Shown: positions 59,092-64,000 of the stretch, piece by piece
How the letters are laid out: each line of letters opens with the position of its first letter
Numbering within the stretch: the first letter of the stretch is position 1
Origin: Sipunculus nudus
Taxonomy: Eukaryota; Annelida; Sipuncula; Golfingiida; Sipunculidae
DNA: 64,000 nt
Direction: 5' to 3'
NCBI GenBank assembly: GCA_026874595.1
Contig: CM049319.1
Coordinates: 19,701,601-19,765,600 of the forward strand
Position numbers and translations under genes: made by a program
Notes under the pieces: generated by a model
The model's database searches: none
Seen by the model: the letters and a program-made list of their open reading frames with translations, nothing else
Told to the model about the DNA's origin: nothing

Positions 59092-61520
59092 CTCAGCTGA
59101 CTTTCAGTCATGCTGGGCTATAGCGATGGGTCTTTGTCCGTCGTCCTTCCATCTGTCCGTCCGGCCGGCCGTCCGGCCGTCCGTCCGTTAGCAGGGCACA
59201 AATCGTAACCGTAGGGGCTAGGGCCATGAACCCTATGCAGTCTTAGAGGTTATAAAAAGATCTCCTTGCAAACCTGAAATTAGGTCTCTGCGACCTATAT
59301 TCTAGAAGTTATGGTGTGTGTTTGCACCCCCCAGAAATAACTCTTTGAGACAAAATTTTCATCCCAAACCTTCCATCTTTCACATACAGCTCACCTACCA
59401 ACAGAGGAAGAACCATAATTTTTTTGAGGTCAAAAGGTCAAAGGTCAAGGTCACAGGAGCCTCTTCTTTGAAAAACCTGTGGATGCATTTTAAGCCAACC
59501 CTTTCATCCCAATTCTTTGTTTTTTCACATATAGCTCACCTACTAAGTTGGAGAAGAATCCTATAGATATTGAGGTCACAAGGTCAAAGGTCAGGGTCAC
59601 AGGATCCACTTCTTTGAAAAGGTTGTGGACACATTTCAAGCTAGACTTTTCATTCCAAACCTTCCAGCACTGATATCGCTTCTCTGCCAACAGGGGAAAA
59701 GACCTGTTGATTTTGATGTCAAAGGTCAAGTTCACAGCACCCACTTCTTGCGTGGAGTCATTTTCAGGCAAACTTTTCAATCTGTACCTTCCATCTGTCA
59801 TATATGGCTTACCTACCAATAAGGGAAGAAGCCTATTGATGTTGAGGTCAAAAAGTCAAAGGTCAAGGTCACAATATTTAATTGTTTTAAATGCTTGTGA
59901 GCATATATCAAGTGTAACTGTTCAACTCAAACCTTCAGTCTTTCACATATGCCACATCTATGCATCACTCAGTTTGACTCAAACTTCATATTTATGGGTC
60001 TTTTTGCTTGAATAAATAACTTATTGATTTTGGGGTCAGCTGGTCAGCAGGTTAAAGGTTGCAGGTCAAAGTTATTCACCCATTGGTTGCCAAGTAATTA
60101 CACTAGATTTAAGTGGTTAGTAGTTACCCATCATTTAGAAAGAATCCAGTTGATATATGGGCAAAAGGCCAAGGTCGTAGGTCAGGGATGTTCACAATTA
60201 CTTATTTTATAGACCATCTCTATTTTTCTTGTATATATAACCATCCCACTCCAGCTGGTACATCTCCCTGTGTGGCTGTAATTGTGAGTGACACTGGTGA
60301 CATATGACTCCCTTTTGTATCAGCCTATTAAGTGATAAGGCTCAGTGATAAGTACCTGTTACTTCATAACAAAAACACTGTTGTCAGAATGCTTCAGCCA
60401 GGCATTAAGACTATGAGAGTATAGTATTAAGGTTTAGCTACTGATTTATAAGATGATGGGAACATTTTGCAGTTTATTTTATGGAATCCTAGCAATAAAC
60501 TTAGTTTCCTAGATATCTGAATATTTTAATATATATCACCACATATAAAATCAAGTGTTTGTTCTCATAATATGTGGATGTGTACCTTGATTAAGGATTT
60601 CTTTTTGTTTTATTTCAAGACTCTTAGTCATGCTTTTTGCATTTCTTTTCTTTCAGGTTTGGCAGTTTACCTACCCTGCTGACCCCATTGAAAAGCAGAG
60701 TGATAATAAAAAATATTGGACTTACACTTTTTACAATTGCATATCTATAAATCTGATATGAGGGCCTGGACATGCCTTTTGAATTATTTTGGGCATTCAT
60801 TACTGGATAATTTGCCCCAAGTTTGGTCTCTTATTGGAGAATGTGGGATATCAAATGTCATACTTGTCAGAAATCCATTATGTCTGCCAGTTAGCCACCT
60901 TAGAAATTCTTTCTTCAGTGCAGTTTCAGTAATTTTTCTTTAATGTTTGGTCCGATTTAGAGAATGTTTGTTGTCTGATTTCAGACTTGTCAGAAGTCCG
61001 ATATGGCCGCCAGGCAACCATCTTTTAATTCCTTTTGATCATATTATCTCAAGAACAGTTAAAGTGAATGCAGTTGGATGTATATTTATGTAATCTTGTA
61101 AAGGATTGGGTCAAATATTTCTGAATAAGTATTACCATCATTTATAAAAGTGCAGTACAGTTGGCTTGTATTGAATAAAAATTCATACAGAAGCACCTGT
61201 TTCTCAATAATTCTTGCATATATTTCCTTGATTTTTGCTATATATTTTGATCTTATATTTGCCCTTTGTGGTGTTCCTTTGAGACTGACAGGTTTCAAGC
61301 AAGCTGTTGGAATAGTTCCTGATAGCTTAACAATCATGCATTTTCCTCAGACCATCAATTCACTGTGTTTTAACCAGACATAGGTGATATATATTTCTGT
61401 TGTCATAGAAAATTTTCAACAAATTGGCAAATTGGTTCTTCAAATTTGACTGGAAGTTGTGAATCTCAGTCCATGATGTCACAGGTCATGCTTGGCAGCT
61501 GAGCGTCATGACCCATTGTT
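59092..61520 (+). mobile_element. Near full-length family D element (2.4 kb), without A+B insertion
   Basis: Starts AGCTCAGCTGACTTTCAGTC, then a 'gtccgtcgtccttcc' and 'ggccggccgtccggccgtcc' region. About 165-bp modules at 59340-60190 end in 'aggtcaaaggtcaaggtcac'. The tail matches 17990-18452 and ends 'ggcagctgagcgtcatgacc' and CATTG. This is the reference for the interrupted copy at 8502-18452. Confidence 0.75.
59435..59453 (+). promoter_or_regulatory. Triple AGGTCA array (DR1 plus DR0) in family D
   Basis: AGGTCAAAGGTCAAGGTCA, identical to 32070-32088. Another DR1 at 59581-59593 lies one module downstream. Sequence match to nuclear-receptor half-sites only. Confidence 0.4.
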
Positions 61521-61599
61521 TTATTAATGTTATATATTGTCTGTGAGATTAGCCTATGGCTAAAGTTACAGTGTTGAAAAAAGGACAGAAAATAAAAAT

Positions 61600-63272
61600 T
61601 TCAGGGTTAATAGAAGACCTGCCCAGGACCCCCTGGATTTAACAATAGTGTTCCAAGGAAAATGGATACAATTTGTACCCTGTCTGTCTAGGTGCTCAGA
61701 ATCATGTGTCTGGTCCATAGCTGGCAGATTATTTGCCACCATGATACTTTTTGTGCCTTGTCTGTCTGGATTCTCAAAACCATTTTTCAACCCATAGGTC
61801 ACACAATATAGGTCAGCATGACCTAAGTTCAGGTTTCCAAGGACATTTAACTAAGACCTCCCTGAATTTTATGTTAAAAGATTCTAGGCCTAATAGATAC
61901 AATTTCTGTCTGACAGTCTGGGTGCTTATATGACATCTTTTCTGATAGATTTGCAAAATATTAGTCATGGTGACCTAACTTCAGTTTTCCAAGGACTTTG
62001 GCAAAGGACTTCTCAGCATGTTACATTAATAGATTTTAGGCCTAACAGATACAATGTGTTCCCTGACTGACTGTCTGGGTGCCTTTATGACTTCTTTTCC
62101 TAAAGGTTGCAAAATATAGGTCATGGTGACCTAATTTCAGTTTTCCACAGACATTTTCCAAGGACATCTCAGAATGTTACTTAAGAAGATTCTAGGCCTA
62201 ACAAATACAATGTGTGCCCTGCCTGAGTTTCTCGATGCTCAAAATCCTGTTTTCGGCCTGTAGTCACAATATGTAGGTCTCCATGACCTAATTTTAGGTT
62301 TCCAAGGAGATTTGCCCAGGACCTCCCAGGATGTTGCATTAGAAGATTCTAGGCCTAACAGATATGGTTTGTGCTCATCTGACATTCAGGGTGCTCAAAA
62401 TCAGGTTTTTGTCTTGTAGGTCACAAAATGTAGGTCACCATGATCTAATTTCAGGTTTTCAAGGAGATTTGCCTAGAGCCTCCCAGAAAATTGTGTAAGA
62501 AGATGCTAGGCCTTACAGATATGATTTGTCACCATCTGACATCCAGGGTGTTCATACTACATCTTTTTCCTATAGGTTGCAGAATATAGGTCACAGTGAC
62601 CTAGTTTTAAGTTTCCAAGGACATTTGCCTAAGACCTCCCTAATGTTATGTTGGAGGATTCTAGGCCTAATGGATACTATTTGTGCCCCATCTGACTATC
62701 TGGGTGCTCAAAATCATGTTTTCGCCCCATAGGTCACAAAATATAGATTACTATGACCTAATTTCAGATTTCCAAGGAGATTTGCTTAGAAACTCCCAGG
62801 ATATTGAGTTAAAAGATTCTAGGCCTCACATATACTATTTGTCACCATGACCTAATTTAAGGTTTCCTATGGGATTTGCCTAGGACCTCCTCAAAAGTCA
62901 GATTGGAGGATTCTAGGCTTTATCAATTCAAATTGTGCCCCGTCTGACTGACTGGATGCTAAAAATCATGTTTTCAGCCTGTAGGTCATAAAATATAAGT
63001 CACCATGACCTTATTTTAGGTTTCCAAGGAGATTTGCCTAAACACTCCCAGAATATTGTGTTAGAAGATTCTAGGCTTCACAGATACAAATTGTCTCCAT
63101 CTGACATTCAGGGTGCTCATATGACATCTTTTCCCTTTAGGTCACAGAAAATAGGTCACAGTGACCTAGTTTCAGGTTTCCAAGGACATTTGCCTAGGAT
63201 ATCCGGAAGGCTAGACTGACGTCAGACAAAGGGTGATCGCTATAACTCTGATGAATTCCAGTCAGCTGAGCT
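61600..63272 (-). mobile_element. Family A element, minus orientation, with ~155-bp units
   Basis: The right end is the reverse complement of the A/D 5' end: 'tagcgatcaccc' and AGCTCAGCTGACTGG read on the minus strand. About ten units of about 155 bp repeat 'agattctaggcctaacagat', 'tttccaaggagatttgccta' and 'aggtcac..tgaccta'. The left boundary is uncertain. Homologous in reverse orientation to 3830-4800. Confidence 0.65.
61810..63167. promoter_or_regulatory. Four perfect ERE-like palindromes in one tandem array
   Basis: AGGTCA-N3-TGACCT at 61810-61824, 62118-62132, 62588-62602 and 63153-63167, with one-mismatch relatives near 62424 and 62998. They recur because they are part of the ~155-bp unit. 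Confidence 0.45.
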
Positions 63273-64000
63273 AAAATTATTGATTAAAATTCACAATATC
63301 TATATCATGCCTTTTGACTTACGTTGGCATGAATATCATACATAAAATACCAATGAGGCTATATCATAAATGACCATTCAATTGTGTAGATGAGGAGTCT
63401 TATTCATGAAATTTTCATTTTCCTTGCGTGAAGAAACCCTTGCAAACAAAACCAAACCACGGTAGTGTTATAGTGTAAAATCACGCTGTAGTATAAGGGT
63501 TAGCAGTGACTGTTTACCCTCAGGGGGAGACTCCAGTCGCTTGCCCCAGACAGGCTGACAGGTCGGGCTGTCACCGTTTTGCTTATGCGCTGTGTACTGT
63601 ATGGGGTTTGCTGTTGAACCAATTGCACTGGTGTACTGGTCAACTAAAGCATATAGTTCGCAGACAAAGGAATATAGTGCGTGTGTTAGTTTGGAAAATT
63701 GAGGTCCCTTTAGTTTAAATGTCTTTTAGCCAGTCTGGTTCATTTATATATCATTAGGTAGCCAGAACTGTAGACCACACTCATGTTGGTTATGTAAGGA
63801 TTACGTGTTGTAACATTTAAGCAATTAACGATCAAAGCACAACACGATGGAATCATATCCACTTACTCTACTCTTAATTTAGTTTTATTAAATATTCTAT
63901 TAATGCCTACTGTTTATCATCTAGTAAGATATGGGCTAGAAAAAGTCACCGTTACGTTAGAGTTATTCTTACTTAAATTAGATATATTTTAGATAAGTTA
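63273..64000. other. Right end of window, nothing firmly recognised
   Basis: A pyrimidine-rich 'tgtttaccctcag' at 63510-63522 looks like an acceptor, but the frame needed to join 51320 meets a stop after a few codons. The rest is AT-rich and featureless. Confidence 0.35.

Noticed and set aside
63523-63595. Possible downstream exon after acceptor-like TGTTTACCCTCAG
   Set aside because: In the phase required by the 51320 donor it hits TGA after about eleven codons and lacks a donor before it.

Overview
The window is from a metazoan nuclear genome. It has spliced genes with consensus GT/AG introns, introns up to 11 kb, an AT-rich background, AT and ATT microsatellites, long C/G homopolymers and many transposable-element relics. 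The repeats (dispersed elements with tandem cores, 'gtccgtcgtccgtctgtc'-type 5' regions) resemble those I associate with marine lophotrochozoans, so a mollusc is my best guess. No sequence here proves the phylum.

The one complete gene recognised is an ethanolamine kinase (ETNK1-like) on the + strand, spanning about 0.7-34.2 kb. Eight coding exons were rebuilt by hand: 719-844, 5447-5712, 6846-7019, 8296-8435, 19426-19509, 21528-21691, 22601-22674 and 33634-33706. They join in frame to 1101 nt (366 residues plus stop), close to the usual family length, with the kinase signature HxDxxxxN and the IDYEY metal-binding segment intact. The enzyme would phosphorylate ethanolamine in the first step of the CDP-ethanolamine route to phosphatidylethanolamine.

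Introns 1, 4 and 7 are swollen by several related families of dispersed repeats, named here A, B, C, D and E. Families A to D share one plan. A 10-14 nt 5'-terminal motif recurs inverted just inside a 3' hairpin, copies sit in runs of T, and the core is made of tandem units (about 337 bp, about 155 bp and others). This resembles non-autonomous Helentron-type rolling-circle elements (DINE-1/HINE-like) and bivalve 'pearl'-type elements. The copies are nested: B in A in D within intron 4, B in C in A within intron 1, and A+B in C within intron 7. The A+B composite in introns 4 and 7 carries B at the same internal site, so it was copied as a unit. The cores contain repeated regulatory-looking motifs: about thirty GGTGGCGCCACC palindromes, seven perfect AGGTCA-N3-TGACCT palindromes, five perfect DR1 sites and a cluster of four GTCTAGAC palindromes.

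From 34.2 to 50.5 kb no gene was recognised. The stretch holds a family-B copy, a 3' LINE fragment on the minus strand (37.7-38.3 kb), AT microsatellites, a palindrome-rich ATTGAT repeat and a CpG-rich spot near 45 kb. At 50.6-51.5 kb is a CpG-richer segment with a candidate first coding exon (51266-51320) that encodes a signal-peptide-like leader and ends in a consensus donor. The rest of the window would then be its first intron or intergenic. That tail holds a TIR transposon (54.2-55.4 kb), a full-length D element (59.1-61.5 kb) and a minus-strand A element (61.6-63.3 kb).
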